From Paenibacillus sp. JZ16 (GTDB lineage Bacteria > Bacillota > Bacilli > Paenibacillales > Paenibacillaceae): DNA of 64,000 nucleotides. The notes beneath the pieces were generated by a model. It worked only from the letters and a program-made list of their open reading frames with translations. It ran no database searches and had not been told where the DNA came from. The stretch lies in NCBI RefSeq assembly GCF_015326965.1, contig NZ_CP017659.1, forward strand, positions 6,895,001 through 6,959,000, in the 5' to 3' direction. Shown here one piece after another: positions 7,648 to 17,522 of this stretch. Each line of letters starts with the position of its first letter. The first letter of the stretch is position 1. Position numbers and translations under genes: made by a program.

Positions 7648-9018
7648 ATGAAGTCGGCAGATCCAGGACGAGTATTATCCGTTAAGGATTTAAACCGTTA
7701 TATCCGCATGAAAATGGAAGGCGATTCGAGGCTCTCCGACGTATGGATCCGCGGTGAAATTTCGAATTTCACCCATCACTCCAGCGGACATATGTACTTT
7801 ACCTTAAAGGATGAAGGCAGCCGGATTCGTGCGATCATGTTTGCGACTCATAACCAGAGGCTCCCTTTTATACCGAAGGAAGGCTCGCGCGTCATTGCCC
7901 GGGGCAATGTGTCGGTATATGAACGAGATGGTCAATATCAATTCTATGCGGTTCAAATGCAGCCCGACGGGATCGGCAGTTTGTACCTTGCTTATGAACA
8001 GCTGAAGTCGAAGCTGGAGGAAGAGGGCTTGTTTGCAGCCGAGCGCAAGCGGCCTCTGCCGCGTTATCCCAAGACAATTGGTGTTATTACCTCGCCGACG
8101 GGTGCCGCGGTTCGGGATATTATGATTACGATCCGGAGACGGTACCCACAGGCGAGAGCCATTCTTTATCCGGTGCTGGTTCAAGGCAAAGGGGCTGCTC
8201 CTTCGATCGTGAAGGGTATTCGGACGATGAATGACATGGCTGAGGCGGATGTGCTCATCGTTGGGCGCGGCGGCGGATCACTGGAAGAGCTGTGGGCGTT
8301 TAATGAGGAGATCGTTGCAAGAGCTATTTATCAATCCGATATTCCCGTCATTTCGGCCGTTGGACACGAAACGGATTTTACGATCGCCGATTTTGTTGCA
8401 GATGTACGAGCCGCAACGCCGACGGCCGCCGCTGAACTTGCGGTACCGAGCAGCGCGGAACTGAGAGGGCAGCTTGTTCAAAGACAGCGTCAGCTGAACC
8501 AGGGACTTCAGCAGCGTCTTCAGCGGAGTCGTGAACGTTTATTTTCGCTCCAGCGTTCCCCGGTTCTGGTTCATCCCCGCCGGTATATGCTTCAACATGC
8601 CGAACGTTTGGACATGCTGTCCCAGCGGCTGCAGGGGAACCTCAAATCCCGGCTATCCCTGGTCCGCCAGCGACAAAAATCACTGCATCAGGGATTAATC
8701 CGGTATAATCCGCGAACCCAAGCGGAGTTTGCCGCGAGAAGAAAAGATCAGGCCAACCGGCAGTTAATGAATGCGATGCAGTCGATCATGAAATCCAAGG
8801 TATCTCAGCTGCAAACCGAAATGAGGCATCTCGATGCGCTCAGTCCGCTGAAAATTATGTCCAGAGGATATAGCCTCGTGTACGACGAGGCAGAACAAAA
8901 GCTTGTCAAATCCATCGAAGATGTTCAGTTAGGCGATTTGGTTAACGTGAGGGTCAGCGACGGACAGCTGCAGTGTCAAGTGTGGGGAATGAAGGAGGAT
9001 GAAGAGAATGGCGAATGA
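7648..9018 (+). CDS. xseA: Exodeoxyribonuclease VII large subunit
   Basis: XseA with XseB degrades single-stranded DNA into short oligonucleotides. 456 residues. N-terminal OB fold (VWIRGEISNFTHHSSGHMYFTLKDEG), catalytic domain with GVITSPTGAAVRDI and VGRGGGSLEELWAFNEE, then HETDFTIADFVADVRAATPTAAAE, long helical coiled region, and C-terminal SRGYSLVYDE. Start ATG 7648 sits just past the folD stop with a weak ribosome site, suggesting coupled translation. It overlaps xseB by 11 bases. Confidence 0.96.
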   Translation: MKSADPGRVLSVKDLNRYIRMKMEGDSRLSDVWIRGEISNFTHHSSGHMYFTLKDEGSRIRAIMFATHNQRLPFIPKEGSRVIARGNVSVYERDGQYQFYAVQMQPDGIGSLYLAYEQLKSKLEEEGLFAAERKRPLPRYPKTIGVITSPTGAAVRDIMITIRRRYPQARAILYPVLVQGKGAAPSIVKGIRTMNDMAEADVLIVGRGGGSLEELWAFNEEIVARAIYQSDIPVISAVGHETDFTIADFVADVRAATPTAAAELAVPSSAELRGQLVQRQRQLNQGLQQRLQRSRERLFSLQRSPVLVHPRRYMLQHAERLDMLSQRLQGNLKSRLSLVRQRQKSLHQGLIRYNPRTQAEFAARRKDQANRQLMNAMQSIMKSKVSQLQTEMRHLDALSPLKIMSRGYSLVYDEAEQKLVKSIEDVQLGDLVNVRVSDGQLQCQVWGMKEDEENGE

Positions 9019-9268
9019 AACATTGGAGATCAGCTTTGAAGAAGCGATGGCGCAGCTCGAGACGATTGTAGAGCAGTTGGAAGATGGAGATGTGCCGCTG
9101 GAAAAAGCAATCGATTTATTTCAACAGGGCATGAAGCTGTCGCAGATGTGCAGCAAAAAGCTGGAGCAGGTTGAGCAAAAAATCGAAATGATCGTGGAAG
9201 AGGGCGGAGAACTGAAGCGTAAGCCTTTTGGCGGGACGCTGGATGAGACAGGTGAACTGGGTGAATAA
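9008..9268 (+). CDS. xseB: Exodeoxyribonuclease VII small subunit
   Basis: 86 residues in the usual XseB form: SFEEAMAQLETIVEQLEDGDVPLEKAIDLFQQGMKL, then helical LEQVEQKIEMI. Start ATG 9008 is preferred over ATG 8999 because the ribosome site AAGGAGG (8992-8998) is 9 bases before 9008 but touches 8999. Encoded inside the end of xseA, which keeps the two subunits in step. Confidence 0.95.
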   Translation: MANETLEISFEEAMAQLETIVEQLEDGDVPLEKAIDLFQQGMKLSQMCSKKLEQVEQKIEMIVEEGGELKRKPFGGTLDETGELGE

Positions 9269-10166
9269 CAGACTTCCGATTCATCAATATATGAATGAGA
9301 TTTGGGACAGACTGGATAGCGAGTTAACAAATCTTTTTCCGCCAGGTTGGAAAGTTCCTGAAACCCTTCGCCAGTCCATGTCGTATTCTTTAATGGCAGG
9401 CGGCAAGCGAATGCGTCCGCTGCTTGTCATTGCGGCATGCGAGGCCGGAGGCGGCAACCGTTATGCTGCTCTTCCAGTCGCTTGCGCCGTTGAGATGGTC
9501 CATACATATTCCCTTATCCACGACGATCTTCCAGCGATGGATGATGACGATTATCGCCGCGGCAAGCCAACGAATCATAAGGTTTTTGGCGAAGCGAGCG
9601 CTATTTTGGCCGGCGATGCCTTGCTGACGCATGCCTTTTACAGCGTAATCCAGGCTGCCAGAAAGCATGGTGTTCCAGCTGAGCGCGTGCTGTCGATTGT
9701 GGAGGATCTTGCGGAGTATGCAGGTCCGCGGGGGATGGTAGGCGGTCAGGTTGCCGATATGGAGGGTGAACAAGGGATAACGACGCTAGAGCAGCTTGAG
9801 TATATTCACCTGCATAAGACGAGTGATCTGATTATGTTCTCGCTTATGGCCGGCGGGCATATTGCCGGGTGCTCGGAATCCCAGATTGAATCCTTGCGAA
9901 CCTTCGGGCATCATATCGGCCTTGCTTTTCAGATTCAAGATGATATCCTGGATCTGGTCGGGGATGAGTCCAAGCTTGGGAAGCCGGTACAAAGCGATGT
10001 GAAACAGGAAAAAGTAACGTATCCGTACTTCATCGGTTTGGACGCATCAAGGCGTGAAGTTGAGCGCCTGACAGCAGAAGCCAAGCGGGTCATTTCCGAA
10101 GGGAATTTCAATGATCCCTCCAGATTGCTGGAGATCGCCGATTTCCTGATGGCTCGGGATCACTAA
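9261..10166 (+). CDS. ispA: Farnesyl diphosphate synthase / short-chain polyprenyl synthase
   Basis: Condenses IPP with DMAPP/GPP to farnesyl diphosphate for quinone, bactoprenol and other isoprenoids. About 301 residues. First aspartate-rich motif is in LIHDDLPAMDDDDYRRGKPT, second is QIQDDILDLVGD; MSYSLMAGGKRMRPLLV and GGQVADMEGE are also family hallmarks. Several in-frame starts exist (ATG 9243, GTG 9252, GTG 9261). GTG 9261 is preferred because AGGTGA lies just upstream and the N-terminus then matches family length. Overlaps the xseB stop. Confidence 0.94.
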   Translation: MNNRLPIHQYMNEIWDRLDSELTNLFPPGWKVPETLRQSMSYSLMAGGKRMRPLLVIAACEAGGGNRYAALPVACAVEMVHTYSLIHDDLPAMDDDDYRRGKPTNHKVFGEASAILAGDALLTHAFYSVIQAARKHGVPAERVLSIVEDLAEYAGPRGMVGGQVADMEGEQGITTLEQLEYIHLHKTSDLIMFSLMAGGHIAGCSESQIESLRTFGHHIGLAFQIQDDILDLVGDESKLGKPVQSDVKQEKVTYPYFIGLDASRREVERLTAEAKRVISEGNFNDPSRLLEIADFLMARDH

Positions 10167-10195
10167 GCACGCTTTACATGCAAACGGTTTTTTTG

Positions 10196-10204
10196 TGATA
10201 TAAT
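10196..10204 (+). promoter_or_regulatory. Extended -10 promoter of dxs
   Basis: TGATATAAT at 10196-10204 is a perfect extended -10. TTTACA at 10173-10178 is a possible but widely spaced -35 (20 bases). It lies 70 bases before the dxs start. Confidence 0.55.
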
Positions 10205-10274
10205 GTCTGTTAATGGCTGATTTCATATCAGCTGAAGAACGTAAACTTAATCAAGGAAAGCGGGGAGATTCTTC

Positions 10275-12182
10275 GTGCTTCTTCCAAATATCAAGCATCC
10301 CGAACAACTTAAACATCTATCGGTGGACGAACTCGAGGATTTAGCAGGACAAATCCGTCATTTTCTAATCGAAAAGCTGTCCGTTACCGGTGGCCATCTT
10401 GCACCGAATCTGGGAGTGGTTGAACTCACGCTGGCCTTGCACTATTGCTTTGACAGCCCTCGTGACAAGATCATATTTGACGTGGGCCATCAAGCCTATG
10501 TACACAAGATATTGACCGGACGAATGGATAAATTTGATACGCTCCGTAAATACAAAGGCTTGTGCGGCTTCGTAAAGCGTTCCGAAAGCGAGCATGATGT
10601 CTGGGAAGCCGGGCACAGCAGCACCTCGCTGTCTGCCGCAATGGGTATGGCGATGGCGCGTGATTTGAAAGGTGAGAACAACCGGGTGATCGCCTTGATC
10701 GGTGACGGTGCCCTTACCGGCGGCATGGCGTTTGAAGCGCTCAACCATATTGGCCATGAGCAGAAAAAGCTGATGGTCATCCTGAATGACAATGAAATGT
10801 CGATTGCACCGAATGTGGGTGCCATGCATAACTACTTAAGCAAGATCCGATCTGATCGTTATTATCTTCGTGCTAAGGACGAAGTGGAAATGCTCCTGAA
10901 GAAAATTCCTGCTATCGGCGGCAAACTGGCCAAGACGGCAGAGAAGATGAAGGACAGCCTTAAATATATGATGGTTCCCGGCGTTTTATTCGAGGAACTC
11001 GGATTTACCTATCTGGGCCCTGTAGACGGACATGATCTGAACAAACTGATCGATACGTTAAAGCAGGCCGACAATGTGGATGGACCCGTTCTGATTCATG
11101 CCGTAACAACCAAAGGCAAGGGATACCGACCGGCTGAATCCGATTCTCATAAATGGCATGGGATCACGCCTTATAAGATTGAATCCGGCCAAGTCCTTAA
11201 AGCGGTAGGAAATCCGATGTACACGGAAGTATTCGGACAGACGCTGGTTGAGCTGGGGGAACAGGACGAGCGAATCGTGGCCGTTACGCCGGCGATGCCG
11301 GGCGGCTCCGGCTTGATCCCGTTCAGCAAGAAATTCCCTGATCGTATGATCGATGTGGGGATTGCCGAGCAGCACGCCGCGACCTTGTGCGCAGCATTGG
11401 CAATGGAAGGCATGAAGCCTGTATTTGCGGTGTATTCCACGTTTATGCAGCGTGCGTACGACCAAATCGTGCATGATATTTGCCGCCATAACGCCAACGT
11501 GATGTTTGCGATTGACCGTGCCGGCTTTGTCGGTGCAGATGGCGAAACCCATCAAGGGGTATACGATGTAGCCTTCATGCGTCATATCCCGAATATCGTC
11601 ATTATGATGCCAAAAGACGAGAACGAGCTTCGTCATATGATGAAAACAGCGCTCGATTATAATGAGGGACCTATCGCTTACCGATACCCCCGGAACAATG
11701 TGCGCGGCGTTCCAATGGACACCGAACTGGTGCCGATTCCTATCGGGACTTGGGAAGTCGTTCGTCCTGGCGAAGGATACGCGATTCTGGCATCCGGTCC
11801 TATGGTTCAGTTGGCCGAGGAAGCTGCGGAGCAGCTCAAGCGGGAAGGCATTACGGTGGAAGTCGTAAATGCCCGATTCCTTAAACCGCTTGATGGAGGC
11901 ATGCTGCGGAATCTGGCAGAGACGGGGACATCCATGCTGGTTCTGGAGGAAGTTTCGCAAGCAGGTAGTATGGGCAGCGCGGTTCTGGAGTTCTTTGCGG
12001 AGCAGGGAATCCATGATGCGGTCGTATCTTTAATGGGGATCGAAGACCGGTTTATCGAGCATGGCAGCATACCGCAGCAGCGCGAAGAAGTAGGGCTGAC
12101 ATTGGAATCGGTTTGTCAGGAGATCCGGAGCTTGAAGAATGCCCGGACAGCCGGGCTCGGCAAGAGAAGTTTTATGTCTTAG
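10275..12182 (+). CDS. dxs: 1-deoxy-D-xylulose-5-phosphate synthase
   Basis: Thiamine diphosphate enzyme that joins pyruvate and glyceraldehyde 3-phosphate in the first step of the MEP isoprenoid route. 635 residues, normal length. Seen: [29 protein letters not shown], the ThDP/Mg motif [18 protein letters not shown]...[23 protein letters not shown], then the pyrimidine-binding [11 protein letters not shown] and [18 protein letters not shown] 10275 with GGGGAGA upstream. Placement beside ispA groups early isoprenoid genes. Confidence 0.97.
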   Translation: MLLPNIKHPEQLKHLSVDELEDLAGQIRHFLIEKLSVTGGHLAPNLGVVELTLALHYCFDSPRDKIIFDVGHQAYVHKILTGRMDKFDTLRKYKGLCGFVKRSESEHDVWEAGHSSTSLSAAMGMAMARDLKGENNRVIALIGDGALTGGMAFEALNHIGHEQKKLMVILNDNEMSIAPNVGAMHNYLSKIRSDRYYLRAKDEVEMLLKKIPAIGGKLAKTAEKMKDSLKYMMVPGVLFEELGFTYLGPVDGHDLNKLIDTLKQADNVDGPVLIHAVTTKGKGYRPAESDSHKWHGITPYKIESGQVLKAVGNPMYTEVFGQTLVELGEQDERIVAVTPAMPGGSGLIPFSKKFPDRMIDVGIAEQHAATLCAALAMEGMKPVFAVYSTFMQRAYDQIVHDICRHNANVMFAIDRAGFVGADGETHQGVYDVAFMRHIPNIVIMMPKDENELRHMMKTALDYNEGPIAYRYPRNNVRGVPMDTELVPIPIGTWEVVRPGEGYAILASGPMVQLAEEAAEQLKREGITVEVVNARFLKPLDGGMLRNLAETGTSMLVLEEVSQAGSMGSAVLEFFAEQGIHDAVVSLMGIEDRFIEHGSIPQQREEVGLTLESVCQEIRSLKNARTAGLGKRSFMS

Positions 12183-12202
12183 TAAACCATCGGGAGTATA
12201 AT

Positions 12203-13075
12203 ATGGATTCATCTCAGAAAGAACGAATTGATGTCCTGCTCGTGGAGCAGGGATATTATGAGAGTCGCGAAAAAGCCAAGGCCGCGATTATGGCGGGTCT
12301 GGTCTATGCCGGAACCGAGCGGATCGAGAAAGCCGGCATGAAAATTCCGAGGACGTCCGAATTGAAAGTCAAAGGCTCGGTTCATCCCTATGTCAGCCGT
12401 GGAGGATTAAAGCTTGAGAAAGCGATTCGTTCATTCGACATCGATATGAAGGGGCGCGCGATGCTGGATATCGGCTCTTCGACTGGAGGCTTCACGGATT
12501 GCGCGCTCCAGCACGGGGCAAGTTATGTGTATGCGATCGACGTCGGTTATAACCAGTTGGATTGGTCGCTGCGTAACGATGAACGCGTGTGTGTCATGGA
12601 GCGAACCAATTTCCGCTATATGACACCGGATGACCTGAATGGCCCTCAGCCTGATTTTGCCAGCATTGACGTCTCGTTTATATCCCTTCGCATCATTTTA
12701 CCGCCTTTGAAGATGCTCCTGGGTAAACCAGGAGATGTAGCTGCTCTGATCAAGCCTCAATTTGAGGCAGGGCGGGAGAAGGTGGGTAAGTCCGGCGTGG
12801 TTCGTGATCCGAAGGTTCACAGGGAAGTCTTGACGCAAGTGCTGACTTTTGCGGATGAAATTGGGTTCAAATTAAAAAACCTGACATTCTCTCCGATTAC
12901 GGGTGGAGAAGGCAATATAGAATTCCTGGCCCACTGGCGATTAGAGCCGGAGGTTTCTGAAAGCTCGGAAGAACCGACTCAAGCAGATGGACAAGAACCT
13001 GTCCATTTGAGTCAATGGATTGATACCGTCGTAACGCAAGCGGCTCATACATTCACAGGAAACTCATCGAAATGA
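12203..13075 (+). CDS. tlyA: TlyA family rRNA (cytidine-2'-O)-methyltransferase
   Basis: TlyA-type enzymes 2'-O-methylate ribosomal RNA using SAM. 290 residues: N-terminal S4 RNA-binding domain (ERIDVLLVEQGYYESREKAKAAIMAGLVYAG), then FtsJ-like methyltransferase domain with SRGGLKLEKAI, the SAM loop DIGSSTGGFTDCAL and the IKPQFEAGREKVG region. ATG 12203 is used because CGGGAG lies upstream and homologues start with a short Ser/Lys-rich lead; the longer frame from 12113 overlaps dxs. Equivalent to B. subtilis yqxC in the same position. Confidence 0.92.
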   Translation: MDSSQKERIDVLLVEQGYYESREKAKAAIMAGLVYAGTERIEKAGMKIPRTSELKVKGSVHPYVSRGGLKLEKAIRSFDIDMKGRAMLDIGSSTGGFTDCALQHGASYVYAIDVGYNQLDWSLRNDERVCVMERTNFRYMTPDDLNGPQPDFASIDVSFISLRIILPPLKMLLGKPGDVAALIKPQFEAGREKVGKSGVVRDPKVHREVLTQVLTFADEIGFKLKNLTFSPITGGEGNIEFLAHWRLEPEVSESSEEPTQADGQEPVHLSQWIDTVVTQAAHTFTGNSSK

Positions 13076-13143
13076 TGGGTTTCTTTTGCTGAAAAAGAGG
13101 AATTTATGTTCTCATACGCGAATACAAAATTCGAGGTGAGAGG

Positions 13144-13635
13144 ATGAATGAGCGTTATGATTGGTTATTAATGATATTGCTTGGTGTCGTCATAGCCTTG
13201 CTTATCGGTTATAGGCTGAATCGTTGGCTAATGTCGCCATCACCGGATCGACTGCCGGGCATCCCGATAAATGAACACATTCCAGAACACCCAGCGATTG
13301 GGATGCTCGAACAAGAAGGATATGACGTCGTTGGGGGTAAAGTAAAAATAAACTTGTCATTTGAAACGGGGCATAGACCCATCTTGAGTCGGTTGTTTAT
13401 CGATTACATTGCATCCGATGACAGTGGTGATCTGTACATGGTGAAGCTGGCACGGGAACGGATGCCGGTCGACTGGACGGGCTCGGGCATTCGCGATCGG
13501 TTGATGCCGTTTTTGCTGCTGTATCCCGAATGTGCCGGGCTGCTCTACATTAATGTGAACGAGAAGTCGATTCACCGTTTAAGCATGGATTGGTCGGACG
13601 AAGAATGGATTGGTCAGGATGATTACAACAGTTAA
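13144..13635 (+). CDS. Membrane-anchored protein of unknown function
   Basis: Not recognised. 163 residues with one N-terminal membrane segment ([19 protein letters not shown]), then about 130 soluble residues of mixed character ([43 protein letters not shown]). Topology suggests a single-pass anchor. Ribosome site GAGGTGAGAGG precedes ATG 13144. Placed between tlyA and argR, whose linkage is otherwise close; probably a lineage-specific addition to a conserved operon. Confidence 0.8.
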   Translation: MNERYDWLLMILLGVVIALLIGYRLNRWLMSPSPDRLPGIPINEHIPEHPAIGMLEQEGYDVVGGKVKINLSFETGHRPILSRLFIDYIASDDSGDLYMVKLARERMPVDWTGSGIRDRLMPFLLLYPECAGLLYINVNEKSIHRLSMDWSDEEWIGQDDYNS

Positions 13636-13652
13636 TACTCAGGAGGCTCTTT

Positions 13653-14102
13653 ATGAAGGGACAACGCCATATTAAAATCAGGGATATTATTACCCACCAG
13701 GATATTGAGACACAGGATGAGCTTGTGGACGCATTGCGTGCGGAAGGTTTTCAGGTCACTCAAGCTACGATTTCACGTGATATCAAAGAACTGCTGCTCA
13801 TTAAGGTGCCTACAGATGATGGGCGATATAAATACTCCATGCCGACAGATCAGCGTTATAACCCTGTACAGAAGCTCAAAAGAGCGCTTGTCGATAATTT
13901 TGTTTACATTGACCGTACCGGTAATCTTGTCGTCATGAAATGCTTGCCTGGAACAGCTAATTCCGTTGCCGTGCTGCTCGATAATATGGAGTGGACCCAG
14001 ATCATGGGGACCATTTGCGGCGATGACACGATATTGCTGATTTGCCGAACGGAAGATGACGGAGAACATGTGGTTACCCAAATCAAAAATTTCATTTCGT
14101 AA
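13653..14102 (+). CDS. argR: Arginine repressor ArgR/AhrC
   Basis: Arginine-responsive hexameric regulator of arginine synthesis and breakdown. 149 residues, typical. N-terminal winged helix with [18 protein letters not shown]-terminal arginine-binding/oligomerisation domain with [11 protein letters not shown] and [24 protein letters not shown] lies ahead of ATG 13653. Gene order argR-recN is conserved in Bacillales. Confidence 0.96.
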   Translation: MKGQRHIKIRDIITHQDIETQDELVDALRAEGFQVTQATISRDIKELLLIKVPTDDGRYKYSMPTDQRYNPVQKLKRALVDNFVYIDRTGNLVVMKCLPGTANSVAVLLDNMEWTQIMGTICGDDTILLICRTEDDGEHVVTQIKNFIS

Positions 14103-14153
14103 TAAATATTTGTGACTCATTGGCAGTTTTAAGCAGTAGCGGAGGTGGGAAAC

Positions 14154-15893
14154 ATGTTAAACACGCTATCCATTCGGAATCTTGCGGTTGTAGAAAGCGT
14201 GGATGTGCATTTTTATCCGGGATTTCACGTACTGACGGGGGAAACCGGAGCAGGTAAGTCCATCATTATCGATGCGCTGGGATTAATTGCCGGCGGCCGC
14301 GGCTCGGCTGAGCTGATTCGCTACGGGTGCGACAAAGCGGAGATTGAGGCTCTGTTTGAGCTGCCTGCGCAGCATCCCGTATGGGAAACACTGAAGAAGC
14401 TGGGTGTTGAAGCGGATCCGGAAGAGCATTTATTGATTCGGAGAGAACTGACATCTCAAGGGAAAAGCACGTCGCGTATTAACGGACAGCTGCTGAATTT
14501 AAGCATGCTGCGTGAAGTTGGAGAAAAGCTCATCAATATTCATGGCCAGCATGAGCATCAAAGCTTGCTGCGTTCAGAGCAGCATATGAGTCTTCTGGAC
14601 ACATACGGAGATAAGGTCATCGGGCCTGCCAAACGGAAATATCAAGAATTGTACGGCGAATTCAGCAAAGTGGAGCGGGAGCTCAGGGACCTGCAGGAGA
14701 CCAGCCAGAAGGCGTATCAAATGCTGGATATGTATCGGTTTCAGCTCGAGGAGATCGCGGCTGCGGAGCTAAAATCCGGTGAGGATGAGGAATTGTCCGA
14801 AGAAAGAACCAAGCTGTCCCACAGCGAGAAGATGATGGATTCCGTTGCCGGAGCATACGACCTATTGTACGGATCTTCGGGTCTGGAATCCGTCAGCCGT
14901 GCCCTATCCAGATTGGAGGATGTGTCCGGCTACGATGAGAAGGGGTTAAAGCCGCTTGTTGAGCAGCTGCAATCCGCGTATTATCAGCTGGAGGATGCGG
15001 TTTTCCAGCTGAGGGATTATCGCGACAGCATTGAATTCAATCCGGAACGGCTGAATGAAATTGAACTTCGTTTAGATATGATCTCCGGATTGCGACGAAA
15101 ATATGGGGATAATGTTGAGCAAATTCTGGAATACTACGTGAGAATTCAGCAGGAAACCGATATGCTGGAGAATAAGGACGAGTTTATACAAGCGATGGAA
15201 CAGCGCCGTGACGAGTTGTTAAGCGTGCTGCTGGTTAGCGCGAAAGAGCTTAGTATTGCCCGCAAGCAATGTGCGCAAGATTTAGCACGGCAGGTGGAGG
15301 GAGAACTAAAGGATCTTCAAATGGAACGCACCTCGCTTGAGGTTCGCATGGAACTGCAGCTGGATCCTAACGGTTACGAATATGAAGGACATAAAGTAAG
15401 GTTGACCAGACAAGGTATGGATACGGCCGAATTCCTCATATCCGCCAATCCGGGTGAACCTCTGCGTCCGCTTGCCAAAATTGCTTCGGGTGGAGAAATG
15501 TCCAGAATTATGCTGGCGATGAAGAGTATATTTGCCCGTCATGATCAAATACCGGTCTTAATCTTTGATGAAGTCGACACAGGTGTCAGTGGAAGGGCTG
15601 CCCAATCGATTGCGGAGAAGCTGTTTTTGCTGGCTAAAACCTGTCAGGTGTTCTCCATAACGCATTTACCGCAGGTCGCTTGCATGGCGGATCATCAGTA
15701 TTTAATCGAGAAGAAGCTGGAAGCCTCCAGAACGATGACGCAAGTAGAAAACCTGACTGAAGAGGGGCGTGTAAAAGAGCTTGCACGAATGCTTGGCGGA
15801 GTCGAGATCACTCAAAAGACACTTCATCATGCCCAAGAAATGCTCAATCTGGCGGCAGCGCAAAAGGCTTCCAGAACGGCTCTGGGTCAATGA
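14154..15893 (+). CDS. recN: DNA repair protein RecN
   Basis: SMC-like ATPase acting early in double-strand-break repair. 579 residues. Walker A GETGAGKS at residues 29-36; long central coiled coil (about 150-370); C-terminal ABC signature ASGGEMSRIMLAMK, Walker B VLIFDEVDTGVSGR and switch SITHLPQVACMADHQ. ATG 14154 is chosen since GGAGG (14141-14145) lies 8 bases before it; an in-frame GTG at 14145 is inside that site. Confidence 0.96.
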   Translation: MLNTLSIRNLAVVESVDVHFYPGFHVLTGETGAGKSIIIDALGLIAGGRGSAELIRYGCDKAEIEALFELPAQHPVWETLKKLGVEADPEEHLLIRRELTSQGKSTSRINGQLLNLSMLREVGEKLINIHGQHEHQSLLRSEQHMSLLDTYGDKVIGPAKRKYQELYGEFSKVERELRDLQETSQKAYQMLDMYRFQLEEIAAAELKSGEDEELSEERTKLSHSEKMMDSVAGAYDLLYGSSGLESVSRALSRLEDVSGYDEKGLKPLVEQLQSAYYQLEDAVFQLRDYRDSIEFNPERLNEIELRLDMISGLRRKYGDNVEQILEYYVRIQQETDMLENKDEFIQAMEQRRDELLSVLLVSAKELSIARKQCAQDLARQVEGELKDLQMERTSLEVRMELQLDPNGYEYEGHKVRLTRQGMDTAEFLISANPGEPLRPLAKIASGGEMSRIMLAMKSIFARHDQIPVLIFDEVDTGVSGRAAQSIAEKLFLLAKTCQVFSITHLPQVACMADHQYLIEKKLEASRTMTQVENLTEEGRVKELARMLGGVEITQKTLHHAQEMLNLAAAQKASRTALGQ

Positions 15894-15993
15894 TTGACAG
15901 TTATAAATCCTTAAGGGCAGGGTAACTTAAAGGTACGCAATTGGCGACCACCTTTTCGTCAAGCGAAAGAAGAAAAAGGGAGCGTGACAGCCA

Positions 15994-17328
15994 TTGAAGC
16001 CCAACCTCAGGAGAAAACTGCTCGGTTTCGTTCTTGCTTTCCTTCTTTGTTTCATTGGAACCGCTGATCCAGTCCAGTCTTTTGCTTCATTGCCTAATGA
16101 GCTGAGATTGATTTCCGGTCAGCAGTCCCGCCTTGATGTAGCCATGCCAGTTCAAGCCCTCGCTTCAGTTGATCGCCCGGATGTCCTGCAGCTTAACGGC
16201 TCCCGCGAGTCAAAACTTCAAGTATCGCTAAAGCATCCACTGCAGCTGAACCCCCAGCAAAGCGGAAATGCGGAAGTAACCCTGAAATTATTTGGTAAAA
16301 TTCCTCTGAAGACAGTTCATGTGAAGGTGATCCCGGAGCTCAAGGTCATTCCTGGAGGCCAAACCATCGGTGTCAAAGTGAAATCCTCCGGTATACTGGT
16401 CGTTGGACATCATCTGGTACGCGTTCAAAACGGTGCTAAAGTGTCTCCTGGAGAAGCAGCTGGCTTGAAGGTTGGCGATCTGCTGACCACGATGGATGGA
16501 ATGCCGCTTAATGATGTGACTAAGGTTGCTGATATCGTCGAGAAGGCTGGTAAAGCTAATAAGCCACTGGATATCTCCTTTAAGCGGGGCGGCAAAGTAA
16601 TGGCAACAAAACTGAGTCCAGCATATGATCAAGAAGATCAAAGCTGGCGTCTTGGTCTGTATATCCGTGATTCTGCAGCAGGGGTAGGAACCTTAACTTT
16701 CTATGCGCCTCATCAGAAAGTTTATGGAGCTTTAGGCCATGTTATCACCGATATGAATACTCAAACACCCATTGATGTCGGAAGCGGACAGATTGTTCAG
16801 TCCAACGTTACATCCATTAGTCGAAGTGAAGAAGGCGAGCCGGGGGAAAAACGGGCCACCTTCACAAAAGACGGCAAGATTTTGGGCAATGTCGAGCGCA
16901 ATACCCATTTTGGCATCTTCGGTAAAATGAATAATCTTCCTGAACACGGTCTGTATCAGGAGCCCATTCCCGTAGCCTTATCCCATGAGGTCAAGGAAGG
17001 ACCGGCAGAGATTTTAACTGTCGTTGAAGGGCAGGATGTTGAACGCTTTACAGTGGAGATTGTTCATGTGTCCAAGCAGGATGCTCCTGCAACGAAAGGG
17101 CTTGTGCTTCGTATCACCGACCCGAGATTGCTTAAGAAGACAGGCGGGATCGTACAAGGCATGAGCGGTAGTCCGATCGTTCAGGATGGCAAGCTGATTG
17201 GAGCGGTAACGCACGTTTTTGTTAATGATCCTAAATCGGGGTATGGATGCTTTATTGAATGGATGCTTCAGGACTCTGGCATACTACAATCTACAGAATC
17301 AACTCCTCAAAATCTTAAGGCAGGTTAA
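15994..17328 (+). CDS. spoIVB: SpoIVB peptidase (sigma-K checkpoint protease)
   Basis: S55-family serine peptidase made in the forespore; it crosses to the intermembrane space and triggers pro-sigma-K processing by cleaving SpoIVFA. 444 residues from TTG 15994. N-terminal membrane/signal segment (LLGFVLAFLLCFIGTADPV), a PDZ domain (about 130-200, SPGEAAGLKVGDLLTTMDG), then the peptidase domain with His249 in ALGHVITDMN and Ser393 in GMSGSPIV, the expected catalytic pair. TTG start has GGGAGCGTG upstream. The stop codon lies in the loop of the gene's terminator. Confidence 0.95.
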   Translation: MKPNLRRKLLGFVLAFLLCFIGTADPVQSFASLPNELRLISGQQSRLDVAMPVQALASVDRPDVLQLNGSRESKLQVSLKHPLQLNPQQSGNAEVTLKLFGKIPLKTVHVKVIPELKVIPGGQTIGVKVKSSGILVVGHHLVRVQNGAKVSPGEAAGLKVGDLLTTMDGMPLNDVTKVADIVEKAGKANKPLDISFKRGGKVMATKLSPAYDQEDQSWRLGLYIRDSAAGVGTLTFYAPHQKVYGALGHVITDMNTQTPIDVGSGQIVQSNVTSISRSEEGEPGEKRATFTKDGKILGNVERNTHFGIFGKMNNLPEHGLYQEPIPVALSHEVKEGPAEILTVVEGQDVERFTVEIVHVSKQDAPATKGLVLRITDPRLLKKTGGIVQGMSGSPIVQDGKLIGAVTHVFVNDPKSGYGCFIEWMLQDSGILQSTESTPQNLKAG

Positions 17329-17344
17329 TGCCTTGAGATTTTTT
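17309..17344 (+). terminator. Terminator overlapping the end of spoIVB
   Basis: AAAATCTTAAGGCA (17309-17322) pairs with TGCCTTGAGATTTT (17329-17342), followed by T. The spoIVB stop codon (17326-17328) is in the loop. Confidence 0.8.
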
Positions 17345-17428
17345 GTCGTAAAATAACGAATTAGAGATTAATTTGAAACAAAATATTTAATTATAAATCA
17401 ACTTCAAAAAAAATAAAGAAAAATAATT

Positions 17429-17461
17429 TTCGACAGAAGGAATTTAAATAAGCATGTCGAA
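17429..17461 (+). promoter_or_regulatory. Two 0A boxes and possible SigH site upstream of spo0A
   Basis: TTCGACA (17429-17435) is the reverse complement of the 0A box TGTCGAA, and TGTCGAA occurs directly at 17455-17461. Between them is GAAGGAATT (17436-17444), a match to the SigH -35 type; the GAA at 17459 is only a partial -10. This resembles the autoregulated, SigH-driven spo0A control known in B. subtilis. The surrounding 17345-17520 region is very A/T-rich. Confidence 0.6.
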
Positions 17462-17522
17462 AACTTTATACACAAGAAAATGTTCTAAAATAACAACTGA
17501 TCTGATAAAGGAGGAGCACGAA

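Noticed and set aside
11058..12014. 318-codon open frame opposite dxs
   Set aside because: Antisense to a well-conserved gene; such frames arise from codon bias, and it has no ribosome site.
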